Shown here: piece after piece, positions 37,826-46,210 of the stretch | How the letters are laid out: each line of letters opens with the position of its first letter | Numbering within the stretch: position 1 is the stretch's first letter | Source of the DNA: an uncultured Rhodospirillales bacterium | GTDB taxonomy: Bacteria; Pseudomonadota; Alphaproteobacteria; Acetobacterales; Acetobacteraceae | Direction: 5' to 3' | NCBI GenBank assembly: GCA_903927465.1 | Contig: CAIYMY010000194.1 | Location: forward strand, 23,793-87,792 | DNA: 64,000 nt | Notes under the pieces: model-generated | Database searches by the model: none | What the model was told of the DNA's origin: nothing | The model's input: the letters and a program-made list of their open reading frames with translations, nothing else | Translations under genes and position numbers: made by a program

Positions 37826-38476
37826 ATGACTGCGTTCAGCGGAACTGATCCTATCAAACTAAGTGATTTTCAAGGTGTGGATTGGCTACATGCAATTAAA
37901 ATTTCCATTATTCAGTTGCAAAAACCTGAGGCTTGGCTTGTCAAAGACGCGTGTGAAGAGAGGCAAGTGGAAAAATGGTTAAGCCATTGGCAGGTGCATC
38001 GGGGAGGGTTTCTGAAATTAATGTGGCGGGAGTTTGAAGAGGAAATAACTACGCTAAGACAGACGCTTCCCGCCCTGAGGAGCTCTCAAGAGATTGCTGG
38101 GGCGACCGAAATGGCGGCGTGCCGATTGAAAAAGAAGAAGTTTCCCAAGACCACCCGTGTTCACAATATACGACATGAAAACAGTCTGGTAGCCTTCTCA
38201 AAAGTAGCCCTTTGCATAGTTCCAGAAAGAGCTGTTGTGAACGATAGCTGGGTTAGAGAATATTTTGATATCACACAAAATTCTAATCTTCAGGTCGCAG
38301 CCGCATTCGAATCTGAATTTGAGAAACTGAAAGAAAAAATCGAAAACTTTTTGTGTATCTATAAAAATTCTGGATCCTCTTTTCCGCCAGCGAGACTTCA
38401 TAATTGGACCGACTTGACCCTAAAACGAAGGGTACTTGATGTCGCAATCATGATGGCCGCTGGCAGGTCCATATAA
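37826..38476 (+). CDS. Hypothetical protein, AT-rich orphan gene
   Basis: From ATG 37826, which follows GGGAGGGAAC, the product has 216 residues. I do not recognise it. It is charged and mostly helical by eye, with an amphipathic, possibly coiled-coil stretch (FESEFEKLKEKIENFL), a basic cluster (CRLKKKKFPKTTR), and no signal peptide or membrane segment. Base use differs sharply from its neighbours: line 38281-38340 has only 22 G or C in 60, and codons such as ATA, AAA and TTA are frequent. The gene therefore looks acquired. It follows the frameshifted phosphatase and is convergent with the 3-hydroxyacyl-CoA dehydrogenase. Confidence 0.7.
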   Translation: MTAFSGTDPIKLSDFQGVDWLHAIKISIIQLQKPEAWLVKDACEERQVEKWLSHWQVHRGGFLKLMWREFEEEITTLRQTLPALRSSQEIAGATEMAACRLKKKKFPKTTRVHNIRHENSLVAFSKVALCIVPERAVVNDSWVREYFDITQNSNLQVAAAFESEFEKLKEKIENFLCIYKNSGSSFPPARLHNWTDLTLKRRVLDVAIMMAAGRSI

Positions 38477-38508
38477 GCCAGGTTGATAGGTGAGCCCGGC
38501 CAAAAGCG

Positions 38509-39438
38509 TCATTCCCCCACCCCCTTCTTATGCCCTAACACCCCCATCAACCGCCGATCCCGCCAGGCTGAACGCTCACCAATCTTCTCCAATGGCAGCG
38601 CCGCGCGGCGTTCCGCCGTCACCCGCGCAACCGTTGCTTCATCATACAAAAACGGCGTCTGTTCCTCCGTAATGCCGCCCATCAGCCCGCCAAAGCGCGC
38701 GGCGTAATCCGCAACACCGCCCGGCGCGTTCAGATCAATCGTCTCAAACGGCCCCATGAAGGACCAACGCAGCCCAAGCCCGTCCTTCACGCAGGCATCC
38801 ACATCTTCCACGCTCATCACGCCATCACGCACCAGGCGGAAGGCCTCGGCGACCAGTGCGGCTTGCAGCCGGTTCAGCACGAAGCCGCGGGTTTCCTTCA
38901 TCGCCGTCACCGGCACCTGGCGCACACGCGCCATCAAGGCCCGTGTGCGCGCCACCACTTCAGGCGCGGTCCAGGGCGCGCCCACCAATTCCACCAACGG
39001 CACCAGATAGGGCGGGTTCACCGGATGCGCGACCAGGCAGCGCGCGCGCCCGGCAAGCGCATCGGTAAAGGCGCTGGCTGGAATGCCGGAGGTGGACGAA
39101 GCCAGCACAACATCCGGCGCACACAGCGCATCCAACTGCGCGAAAAGCGCGCGCTTTGGCTCCACACGCTCAGGCCCGTTTTCCTGCACATGCGCGGCAC
39201 CCGCGACACATTCTTCCATGCTGGCGGCAGCGTTGATGCGCGCGGCGATCACGGCGGGTGCTTCGGTGATGAGCCCTGCCTCGGCCAAATCCTGCAGGCT
39301 TTGTCCGATAAGGCCGAGTGCCGCCTGAGGCACCCCCGCCACCGGGTCCCAAATCCGCACGCTATGGCCGGCACGGGCGAAAACCATGGCCCAGGCACGA
39401 CCAATCAGCCCGGTTCCGATGATGGCGATCTGTTCCAT
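38509..39438 (-). CDS. 3-hydroxyacyl-CoA dehydrogenase-family protein (L-gulonate 3-dehydrogenase/lambda-crystallin-like)
   Basis: The 309-residue protein starts MEQIAIIGTGLIGRAWAMVFARAGH with the NAD-binding GxGxxG. It has ASSTSGIP, the HPVNPPYLVPLVELV active-site segment and GFVLNRLQAALVAEAFRLV in the dimerisation domain. HPxNPP is the form found in lambda-crystallin, L-gulonate and carnitine dehydrogenases more than in fatty-acid beta-oxidation enzymes. It oxidises a 3-hydroxy acid or its CoA ester with NAD. It is divergent from the small membrane gene at 39501. Confidence 0.88.
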   Translation of the reverse strand: MEQIAIIGTGLIGRAWAMVFARAGHSVRIWDPVAGVPQAALGLIGQSLQDLAEAGLITEAPAVIAARINAAASMEECVAGAAHVQENGPERVEPKRALFAQLDALCAPDVVLASSTSGIPASAFTDALAGRARCLVAHPVNPPYLVPLVELVGAPWTAPEVVARTRALMARVRQVPVTAMKETRGFVLNRLQAALVAEAFRLVRDGVMSVEDVDACVKDGLGLRWSFMGPFETIDLNAPGGVADYAARFGGLMGGITEEQTPFLYDEATVARVTAERRAALPLEKIGERSAWRDRRLMGVLGHKKGVGE

Positions 39439-39500
39439 GGATGAAATCCTTCACATTGTCGGTCTTGATAGCTCATAGGTTAAAGGCGATGTAAGGCCGC

Positions 39501-39659
39501 GTGAGCGAAAGACGCAACGCGCCCCTGCCGGCGCCCCAATCCCCGAACCTGCCGCTTGGCGTGAAACGCTGGCTTGGCTTCATGCTGCTCGGCGGCACCA
39601 TGGGGCTGGCGGGAATGCTTGCCCTTTGGCGCGCAGTGGCGCGGTTATTCGGGCTGTGA
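39501..39659 (+). CDS. Small single-pass membrane protein upstream of xpaC-like gene
   Basis: This 52-residue reading frame from GTG 39501 (MSERRNAPLPAPQSPNLPLG) is too short for the track. It has one hydrophobic helix, WLGFMLLGGTMGLAGMLALW, after a proline-rich cytoplasmic-type start. Its TGA overlaps the GTG start of the XpaC-like gene (GTGA), which supports real translation and coupling. I know of no assigned function; it may be a partner of the XpaC/TelA pair. Confidence 0.6.
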   Translation: MSERRNAPLPAPQSPNLPLGVKRWLGFMLLGGTMGLAGMLALWRAVARLFGL

Positions 39660-40366
39660 ATACTCTTTGGCGGCTTTGGCTGCTGCCCATGATGGGCATG
39701 GCAATGGTGCCGGCGGCCTTCTTCAATCTTTTCGCCATGCGCCAGACAGCGCTGATCGGCTGCCTGCTCGGCATCGGTCTGCCCTTCATCGCCGCGCGAA
39801 TCATGAAGCGCGGCAGGCGCGGCGATGCCAAGCGCGCCGCCGTGCTGATGGGCGTGGCGGCGGGCCTCGCCACCGGGCTTGGCGCCGGGGCAGGGCCGAT
39901 CATTGGGCTGTTGTTTGCGCTCGGCGCCTGGGGCGGGACGCGGTTGCTTTATGCCGAAATCCCGGAAGCAGCGCCGCCCGCGCCACCGCCACCGCCGCCC
40001 TCAGGCCCACTTGCCGAAGCCCGTGTGCGCCTTGCCGGCATTGAAACCATCGCGACGCGCGGCAATGAACCGCGCCTCATCCCGGTGGCGCAGGCCATTG
40101 GCCAGGTGCTGGATGATCTGGAAGAACGGCCCGAAGGCATTGCCCGCGCCCGCCGCTTCCTGGTGGTGCATCTGGATGGGTTGGAACGCATCGCATCGCG
40201 CCTTGAAGCCGGCGCCACGCCGCCGCCCGCCTTGGGCACTTTGCTGCGCGATCTTGAAACTGCCGCACGGCGGCTCCGCGATGATCTCCGCGCCGAGGAA
40301 AGCGCGGCGCTTGATATCCAAGTCAAAGTTCTGGCCGATAGGCTGCGTGAGGAAGGCTATTCATGA
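39656..40366 (+). CDS. XpaC-like (5-bromo-4-chloroindolyl phosphate hydrolysis) family membrane protein
   Basis: I take GTG 39656 as the start because it overlaps the small gene's stop as GTGA; the track's TTG at 39626 is inside that gene. The 236-residue protein has N-terminal hydrophobic segments (WLLPMMGMAMVPAAFFNLF, LIGCLLGIGLPFIAA, and one more near residue 70), a proline linker (APPAPPPPPPSG), and a helical cytosolic region. XpaC and TelA often occur together, and that pairing is the main evidence here. Function is poorly known and linked to envelope or toxic-anion stress. It overlaps telA by ATGA. Confidence 0.72.
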   Translation: MNTLWRLWLLPMMGMAMVPAAFFNLFAMRQTALIGCLLGIGLPFIAARIMKRGRRGDAKRAAVLMGVAAGLATGLGAGAGPIIGLLFALGAWGGTRLLYAEIPEAAPPAPPPPPPSGPLAEARVRLAGIETIATRGNEPRLIPVAQAIGQVLDDLEERPEGIARARRFLVVHLDGLERIASRLEAGATPPPALGTLLRDLETAARRLRDDLRAEESAALDIQVKVLADRLREEGYS

Positions 40367-41424
40367 GCGATATCATCACCACCCCAGAAACACGCCGGGC
40401 AGAGGTTGAACGCCTTGCCGCCCAGCTTGATGTGACGGATCCCGCTGCCGTGCTGCGCTTCGGGCAGGAAGCGCAAACCCGCGCCTCGGCCGCCGCGGAT
40501 GCCATGCTGGAAGGGGCCAAGAATCGCGAAGCGGGGGAGGCGGGGCAGACGCTCGGCACCTTGCTGACCACTTTGCGCGGCTTCGATGTTTCAGGTCTTG
40601 CGGATAAGCCCGGCTTCTTCGCGCGGTTGTTCAATAAGGCGGGCGCTGAGGCCGCACAGGTGGTCAGCCGTTATGAAGGGCTGAAGGACCAGGTGGAAGC
40701 GATTGGCGATAAGCTGGATGCGCATCGCACGCGGCTATTGGAAGATGTCGAAAAGCTTGAACGGCTTTATGGCGCGACGCTTGATTGGTTCCATGGCCTT
40801 GGTGATCACATCGCCGCTGGCGAGATTGTGCTGATCAATACTGACAGCACTGCCATCCCGGATGCTGAAGCGAAGGCCACCGCCGGCGATATGCTCACTG
40901 CGCAGAAGCTGCGTGATTTACGCGCGGCACGTGATGAACTTGATCGGCGCATTCATGATCTGCGCCTGACGCGGCAAGTGGCGATGCAGGCGCTGCCTTC
41001 CATCCGGCTCATTCAGGAAAATGACAAGGCGCTGGCCGCGAAGATCCAATCCGTGGTGGCCAATACCGTGCCGCTCTGGCGCCAGCAGCTTGCCCAGGCA
41101 CTGGCCATCCAGCGCATGCGCGATGCAGGGCAGACGCTGAAGCAGGCCAATGACCTGACCAATGAATTGCTGACCGCGAATGCGGAGCGGCTGCGCCAGG
41201 GCAATGCCGAAGCACGGACTGAAATTGAGCGTGGCGTGTTTGATCTGGCCGCAGTGAAGCAGGCCAATCAGCTGCTGGTCGCGACGATTGAAGACAGCCT
41301 CAATATCGCTGAACGCGCCCGCGCCCAGCGTGCCGATGCTGCGGTGGAATTGGACAAGGCAGAAGCCGAGATCAGGCGTGCGCTGATGGCGGCGAAGGCC
41401 ATACCGCCCGCGCCAAAAACCTGA
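40363..41424 (+). CDS. Toxic-anion-resistance TelA-family protein
   Basis: The 353-residue helical protein has TelA features: FFARLFNKAGAEAAQVVSRYEGLKDQVEAI, LEDVEKLERLYGATLDWFHGLGDHIAAGE and IRLIQENDKALAAKIQSVVANTVPLWRQQL. It has no signal peptide or membrane segment, so it is probably cytosolic and tied to the membrane through the XpaC-like partner. The family is named for tellurite resistance, but its mechanism is unclear. It starts within the stop of the XpaC-like gene. Confidence 0.88.
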   Translation: MSDIITTPETRRAEVERLAAQLDVTDPAAVLRFGQEAQTRASAAADAMLEGAKNREAGEAGQTLGTLLTTLRGFDVSGLADKPGFFARLFNKAGAEAAQVVSRYEGLKDQVEAIGDKLDAHRTRLLEDVEKLERLYGATLDWFHGLGDHIAAGEIVLINTDSTAIPDAEAKATAGDMLTAQKLRDLRAARDELDRRIHDLRLTRQVAMQALPSIRLIQENDKALAAKIQSVVANTVPLWRQQLAQALAIQRMRDAGQTLKQANDLTNELLTANAERLRQGNAEARTEIERGVFDLAAVKQANQLLVATIEDSLNIAERARAQRADAAVELDKAEAEIRRALMAAKAIPPAPKT

Positions 41425-41450
41425 ACAAAAAAAACCGGGAGAAGCTTCAC

Positions 41451-42422
41451 ATGATCAGCAAACGCGCCATTCTGGCCGGCGTGCCAGCCTTGCTCGCGGC
41501 ACCGCAAATCGCTCGCGCCCAAGGCGCTTGGCCCAACGGGTCGATCCGCATCGTGGTGCCTTTTCCGCCGGGTGGCGGTGCTGACGGGCTTGCCCGTATC
41601 TTGCAGCCCAGGCTTCAATTTGAACTCGGCGTTCCCATCGTCATTGACAATCGGCCTGGCGCATCCGGTGCGCTTGGCGCCGCACAAGTCGCGCGCGCCG
41701 CTCCTGATGGCAATACTTGGCTGATCATGTTCGATACCCATGCGGTCAATCCCGCATTGATCGACAATATGGGGTTTGACACGGAAAAGGACCTGACAGC
41801 GCTGATGCTTCTCGGCACCGCTTCCATGGTGCTTACAACGCATCCCTCTCGGCCTTACAGGCGTCTGGAGGATGTTGTTGTGGCCGCCAAGGTGAGGCCC
41901 GATACCATCACCTATGGCACCATCGGCAATGGCAGTCTTGCACATTTGACCATGGCTTTGGCAGGACGCATCGCAGGTTTTCGGCTTGTTCACGTGGCCT
42001 ATCGCGGTGGTGGCCCCTTGGGGACTGCGGCTGCCTCGGGCGAAGTTGATCTTGCCATTTCCTCCCCGGCTGCCTTGGGCGCCCAAATGCAAGCGGGCAC
42101 GATCATTGGGCTGGCGCAAACAGCGGCTGAGCCCAGCCGCAGTCTTCCCCCGCTGCCCACCATGGTTGAAGCTGGTATTCCGGGCATTGATGCGCGGGCA
42201 TTCTGGGGGTTCGGAGGGCCGGCGGGACTGTCTGCTGCGATCAGGCAGCGCATGGAAGCGGCGCTGCGTGCAGCTTTGTCCAACGCCGAGACGGCTCAGC
42301 GGATTGAGGGTCTAGGCATAGACCTTAACCCCCAAGGGCAGGCGTTCTTCACCCAATTCCTCTCCGCCCAGATCGCCACCTGGGGCGGGGTGGTGCGGGA
42401 GAACAATATCCGCCCGGATTGA
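41451..42422 (+). CDS. Bug-family (TctC-like) tripartite tricarboxylate transporter binding protein
   Basis: This is a 323-residue secreted protein with leader MISKRAILAGVPALLAAPQIARAQ and Bug motifs GSIRIVVPFPPGGGADGLAR, IDNRPGASGALGAAQVARAAPDGNT and TYGTIGNGSLAHLTMALAG. It is the second orphan Bug receptor of the window, with no TctAB permease nearby. It lies 26 bases after telA, but the functional link is doubtful. It is convergent with the YidB-like gene. Confidence 0.9.
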   Translation: MISKRAILAGVPALLAAPQIARAQGAWPNGSIRIVVPFPPGGGADGLARILQPRLQFELGVPIVIDNRPGASGALGAAQVARAAPDGNTWLIMFDTHAVNPALIDNMGFDTEKDLTALMLLGTASMVLTTHPSRPYRRLEDVVVAAKVRPDTITYGTIGNGSLAHLTMALAGRIAGFRLVHVAYRGGGPLGTAAASGEVDLAISSPAALGAQMQAGTIIGLAQTAAEPSRSLPPLPTMVEAGIPGIDARAFWGFGGPAGLSAAIRQRMEAALRAALSNAETAQRIEGLGIDLNPQGQAFFTQFLSAQIATWGGVVRENNIRPD

Positions 42423-42438
42423 ACGCCGCCCTTATCGG

Positions 42439-42460
42439 CGGCGGCGTATTAACGCCGCCG
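42439..42460. other. Nine-base-pair hairpin between convergent genes
   Basis: CGGCGGCGT and ACGCCGCCG pair perfectly around ATTA, and the TAA stop of the YidB-like gene lies in the loop. No T-run follows on either strand. It could be a shared transcription stop for the two convergent genes, but the evidence is only the fold. Confidence 0.4.
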
Positions 42461-43177
42461 AAACAGCCCGCCCGGATCGCCGAGCGGGTTGCGCGGGTCC
42501 ACATCATTGTCGCGGTGACCGCTGCTTGCACTACCCTTGCCGCTGCCACCAAGCGCTGCGGGCTTGGTCGGCAAATCATCGCCCGGCGGCAGCACCTTGC
42601 CACCTTTTCCAGCCATACCGGCTGCCGTAGCGGCGCCAGCGCCGGCCAACAATGTCCCGAGCAATCCCCCAAGACCGCCACCGGCCTGCGGCTGCGCGCC
42701 GCCACCCGACATTGCGCCCATCAGCGCACCCAGAACATCACCAAGGCCACCCTGCTGCTGCTGTTGCTGAGGCTGCCCGCCCATCATGCCTGACAGAACG
42801 CTGCCCAGCACATCGCCAAGCCCGCCACCCATATCCGCCTGCGATTGCGGCAAGCGGCCCTGGGGCGTCATGCCATTGATCACCGCGGGCAGAAGCTGCG
42901 CCAGGATCCCCGCCATGGCACCGCCCGAAGCCGCGCCGCCGCCGAATTGCTGCGCCAGCCCGGCCAATTCATCGCCGCCAAAGGCTTGGGCCAGTTTTTC
43001 GGGGGCCACAGAGATATTCTCGCCCGATCCGACCCAGCTCTCGACCTCGGCGCCCAGCCCACCCTGCTGTAACTTGCCAACCAGGGAAGCGAGGCCATCC
43101 GCAGAGCCGCCCCCCATCATGGCCCCCAGCAAATCGCCAAGACCGCCGCCAGCGCCCTGGCCCCATTGATTGGTCAT
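42449..43177 (-). CDS. YidB/DUF937-family protein, glycine-rich
   Basis: From ATG 43177 (MTNQWGQGAGGGLGDLLGAM) the protein has 242 residues; the track's start at 43183 is two codons earlier and too close to the GGAGAG site. The YidB/DUF937 core is ENISVAPEKLAQAFGGDELAGLAQQFG followed by AGILAQLLPAVINGMTPQGRLP. The C-terminal half is low complexity: GGGLGDVLG repeats, a PQQQQQQGG run, and GGGLGGLLGTLLAGAGAA. The function is unknown in the family. It has a good sigma-70-type promoter of its own. Confidence 0.8.
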   Translation of the reverse strand: MTNQWGQGAGGGLGDLLGAMMGGGSADGLASLVGKLQQGGLGAEVESWVGSGENISVAPEKLAQAFGGDELAGLAQQFGGGAASGGAMAGILAQLLPAVINGMTPQGRLPQSQADMGGGLGDVLGSVLSGMMGGQPQQQQQQGGLGDVLGALMGAMSGGGAQPQAGGGLGGLLGTLLAGAGAATAAGMAGKGGKVLPPGDDLPTKPAALGGSGKGSASSGHRDNDVDPRNPLGDPGGLFRRR

Positions 43178-43202
43178 TTTCATCTCTCCGAATTCCTTAA
43201 CA

Positions 43203-43230
43203 ATAATAGGCTATTTTTGTATTTCGTCAA
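43203..43230 (-). promoter_or_regulatory. Candidate sigma-70 promoter of the YidB-like gene
   Basis: On the minus strand TTGACG (-35) and TATTAT (-10) are separated by 16 bases in an AT-rich stretch. The predicted start of transcription is about 15-20 bases before the ATG. This is the best promoter match I saw in the window. Confidence 0.55.
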
Positions 43231-43324
43231 AATTTTTGGCCTCTGGCTTCCGCCGGCAAAGCTTGACCTCAGGGCAAACTATTGATCCCATGCCCCCATA
43301 AACAAGCATCAAGGAAACCCCATC

Positions 43325-44392
43325 ATGCGCGCCTGGGCAGTTGTTGAAGCCGGCAAGCCCCTTCAGGAAATCACCATCCCGACACCGGAGCCGACCGGCC
43401 AGCAGGTATTGCTCGAAATCACGCATGCGGGCGTCTGCCATTCCGATCTGCATATCTGGGAAGGCGGCTATGATCTGGGTTCGCGCGGTTACCTGAAGCT
43501 TTCTGATCGCGGGGTGAAGCTGCCGCTCGCCATGGGGCATGAAATTGTAGGCCGCGTGCTGAAATGGGGCGCGGATGCAAATGGCGCAGGCCTTAAGGTT
43601 GGCGACCAAATGGTTGTCTTCCCCTGGGTCGGTTGCGGCACCTGCGAAGCCTGCCTGGCGGATGAGGATAACATGTGCCTCACGCCGAAAAGCCTCGGCG
43701 TTTATCAGCATGGTGGCTATGCGACACATGTGCTGGCGCCAGAGCCACGGCATCTGGTGCCGGTGGGTAACCTCGATCCTGCCCTGGCCGCGACCTATGC
43801 CTGTTCCGGCATTACGGTGTTCAGCGCCATCAACAAGGTCATGCCGATGCCGGCGGATGAACCAATTGTGGTCATCGGCGCGGGTGGGCTGGGCTTGAAC
43901 GCGATTGCGGTGTTGAAGGCCAAGGGCCATCGGCGGATCGTGGTGGTGGATGTCAGCCCGGCCAAGCTGGAAGCCGCCAAGCGGGAAGGGGCGAGTGATA
44001 TCGTCCTGGGCGGCGATGCTGATACCGCCAAGCGCATCATGGAAGCCTGTGGCGGCCCGGTGCGGGCCATTATTGACCTGGTGAACGGGACCGAGACCGC
44101 GCGGAGCGCTTTTGATTCGCTCCGCAAGGGCGGCAAGCTTGTGCAAGTGGGGCTGTTTGGCGGCGAATTGGCGGTTCCGCTGCCGGTTATGCCCATGCGG
44201 GCGCTCACAATCCAGGGGTCATATGTGGGCAATGTCAAGGAGTTACGCGAATTGATGGGTATCGCCCAGCAGGGCACGCTGCCCGCTATCCCCATTACCC
44301 GCATGCCGCTTAATCAGGCTGATACGGCGCTTAATAGGTTGCGCGAAGGCAAGGTTACCGGCCGTATTGTCCTGACCGCGGAAGGGCTATAA
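43325..44392 (+). CDS. Zinc-dependent alcohol dehydrogenase (MDR family)
   Basis: The 355-residue protein has catalytic-zinc ligands in THAGVCHSD and AMGHE, the structural-zinc cysteines in GCGTCEACLADEDNMC, and the NAD(P) loop VVIGAGGLGLNAI. The length and domain order (GroES-like then Rossmann) are typical. It oxidises an alcohol or reduces an aldehyde; the substrate is unknown. It stands alone and is divergent from the YidB-like gene. Confidence 0.92.
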   Translation: MRAWAVVEAGKPLQEITIPTPEPTGQQVLLEITHAGVCHSDLHIWEGGYDLGSRGYLKLSDRGVKLPLAMGHEIVGRVLKWGADANGAGLKVGDQMVVFPWVGCGTCEACLADEDNMCLTPKSLGVYQHGGYATHVLAPEPRHLVPVGNLDPALAATYACSGITVFSAINKVMPMPADEPIVVIGAGGLGLNAIAVLKAKGHRRIVVVDVSPAKLEAAKREGASDIVLGGDADTAKRIMEACGGPVRAIIDLVNGTETARSAFDSLRKGGKLVQVGLFGGELAVPLPVMPMRALTIQGSYVGNVKELRELMGIAQQGTLPAIPITRMPLNQADTALNRLREGKVTGRIVLTAEGL

Positions 44393-44446
44393 AAAATGCT
44401 AAACTAAAAGTTGCAATTTCCGCAGGAATGTTCAATCCTGCGTTTT

Positions 44447-45061
44447 ATGGATAACGGAAGCGCCTTCGTGCAAGACATCGCCCCGCTGCGAGACTTCGTC
44501 CGCGGCATGACAGCCCTATCCGATGCGGGGGCGGATGAGGCTCGCTTCCTGAAGGAAGCACCGGACCTGCTGCGCAGGCTTGTGCTGTCCGATAACTGGC
44601 TGCCGCCGGAATATACGGCGCCGACCGATACCTTTCGGCAATTGCTGCTGCATTGCGACCCGCAGGAGCGGTTTTCTGTGGTGTGTTTCGTCTGGGGACC
44701 AGGGCAGCAGACGCCGGTGCATAACCACACCGTCTGGGGCTTGGTTGGTGTGCATCAGGGCGAGGAGATCTCCACTGAAATGGTCGCCGACCCTAATGAC
44801 GGGCCAATGCGTCCTGGCCGGGTTGACCGCGTCAAGCGCGGTGATGTCGTTGTGTTGAGCAACGACAGCTACGACACGCATCGCGTCGAAAACGCGGTGG
44901 AAGGGCGCACCAGCATCAGCATCCATGTCTATGGCGCCAATATCGGCGCGGTGAAGCGTGCGATGTTCAATGCCGAGACCAGCCAGCCAGAATATTTCAT
45001 CTCGGGCTATGACAATAGAACCGTTCCCAATCTCTGGGATTTGAGTCGCGCGGCCCATTAG
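44447..45061 (+). CDS. Cysteine dioxygenase-type thiol dioxygenase
   Basis: Taken from ATG 44447 the protein has 204 residues; TTG 44411 would add 12. The cupin iron ligands are H92 and H94 in TPVHNHTVWGLVGVHQGEE and H145 in SYDTHRVENA. The family oxidises cysteine, 3-mercaptopropionate or related thiols to sulphinates with O2. The bacterial Arg/Gln differences that separate the substrates cannot be judged with certainty by eye. A 2OG-Fe oxygenase follows after 67 bases. Confidence 0.83.
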   Translation: MDNGSAFVQDIAPLRDFVRGMTALSDAGADEARFLKEAPDLLRRLVLSDNWLPPEYTAPTDTFRQLLLHCDPQERFSVVCFVWGPGQQTPVHNHTVWGLVGVHQGEEISTEMVADPNDGPMRPGRVDRVKRGDVVVLSNDSYDTHRVENAVEGRTSISIHVYGANIGAVKRAMFNAETSQPEYFISGYDNRTVPNLWDLSRAAH

Positions 45062-45128
45062 CCAGCGCCTCTTGCGTGTTGGCGCATGAGGCGTGATGCT
45101 TCCTGCCATCAAGCAAGGATAGCGTAGA

Positions 45129-46118
45129 ATGGCTGACAGCATTCCCGTACTCGACCTAGCGCCTTTGCGCGCCGGTGCGCCTGGGGCGCTCGACAAACTT
45201 GGCGAAGAACTCCGCCACGCCTTTACCGAGGTGGGCTTTTACTTCGTGCGCAATCACGGCATCCCGGAAGCGTTGCTCGATCAAACCTTCGCTGAGGCCG
45301 CACGCTTCCATGCGCAGCCTTCGGAAGCGAAGCTGGCGCTTAAGATCAATGAACATAACATCGGTTATATGCCGATGCGGGGCGCCACCACGCGCGTGAA
45401 TGCGGTGGGTGACGTGGCGCTGCCCAATGCCAATGAGGCAGTGTTTTTCAAGCGAGACCTGCCGGCTGATCATCCCGATGTGGTGGGCAAGGTGCGCTTT
45501 CGCGGTGCCAATCAATGGCCGGATTTGCCGGTTTTTCGCGACAATATCCTGAAAGCGTTTGCGGCGTTTGAGGGCCTGGGGCTTTCGCTTTTGCCGATCT
45601 ACACGCGCGCGCTTGGTCTGCCCGTGGATTACTTTGCGCCCTTTTTTAATGAACCCATGTTCACCTTGCGCATGTCGCATTACCCGCCGCAGGAACCAAC
45701 CGCGCCCGAGAATGAATTCGGCATCGCGCCCCATATGGACACAAGCTTCATGACCATCCTGGCGCAGAACAAGGTGCCGGGCCTGTCACTGCGCTTGCCG
45801 GATGGGCGCTGGTTGGATGCGCCAGCACCCGAAGGCGCGCTGCTGATCAATGGCGGGATGATGCTCAGGCGCTGGACGGATAATCGCTTCCTTGCCACAC
45901 CGCATCGCGTGATCAATCGCTCGGGCCGCGAACGCTATGCGATTCCGTTCTTTATGGATGCAAATTATCGCGCGGTCATGGCGCCCATCACCGCCGACGG
46001 CGAACCAGCGCGGATGGAGCCTATCACCTATCCTGATTTCATGACCGGCTATCAGCGCGCGAATTTCCATCACGCAGCCGAAAAATCTGACGAAAAGGTG
46101 CAGTTACAGGGCGCCTGA
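45129..46118 (+). CDS. 2-oxoglutarate/Fe(II) oxygenase, isopenicillin-N-synthase-like family
   Basis: The 329-residue protein has the non-haem N-terminal domain (IPVLDLAPLRAG, VGFYFVRNHGIP) and the Fe2OG domain with iron ligands H202 and D204 (APHMDTSFMTI) and H259 (TPHRVINRSG), plus an Arg at 269 for 2-oxoglutarate. SHYPPQEP is the usual pre-core motif. It hydroxylates or desaturates an unknown small molecule. It follows the thiol dioxygenase and precedes an orphan LivK-like binding protein. Confidence 0.88.
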   Translation: MADSIPVLDLAPLRAGAPGALDKLGEELRHAFTEVGFYFVRNHGIPEALLDQTFAEAARFHAQPSEAKLALKINEHNIGYMPMRGATTRVNAVGDVALPNANEAVFFKRDLPADHPDVVGKVRFRGANQWPDLPVFRDNILKAFAAFEGLGLSLLPIYTRALGLPVDYFAPFFNEPMFTLRMSHYPPQEPTAPENEFGIAPHMDTSFMTILAQNKVPGLSLRLPDGRWLDAPAPEGALLINGGMMLRRWTDNRFLATPHRVINRSGRERYAIPFFMDANYRAVMAPITADGEPARMEPITYPDFMTGYQRANFHHAAEKSDEKVQLQGA

Positions 46119-46210
46119 ATTTGCAGGCGTCAGGGGGCTTTACCTTCCCCCCAGAAGGCGTAGCCTTCGGTCAGCCGCAAAGGCTTCGAACTATTTTGGG
46201 AGGAAAACTC

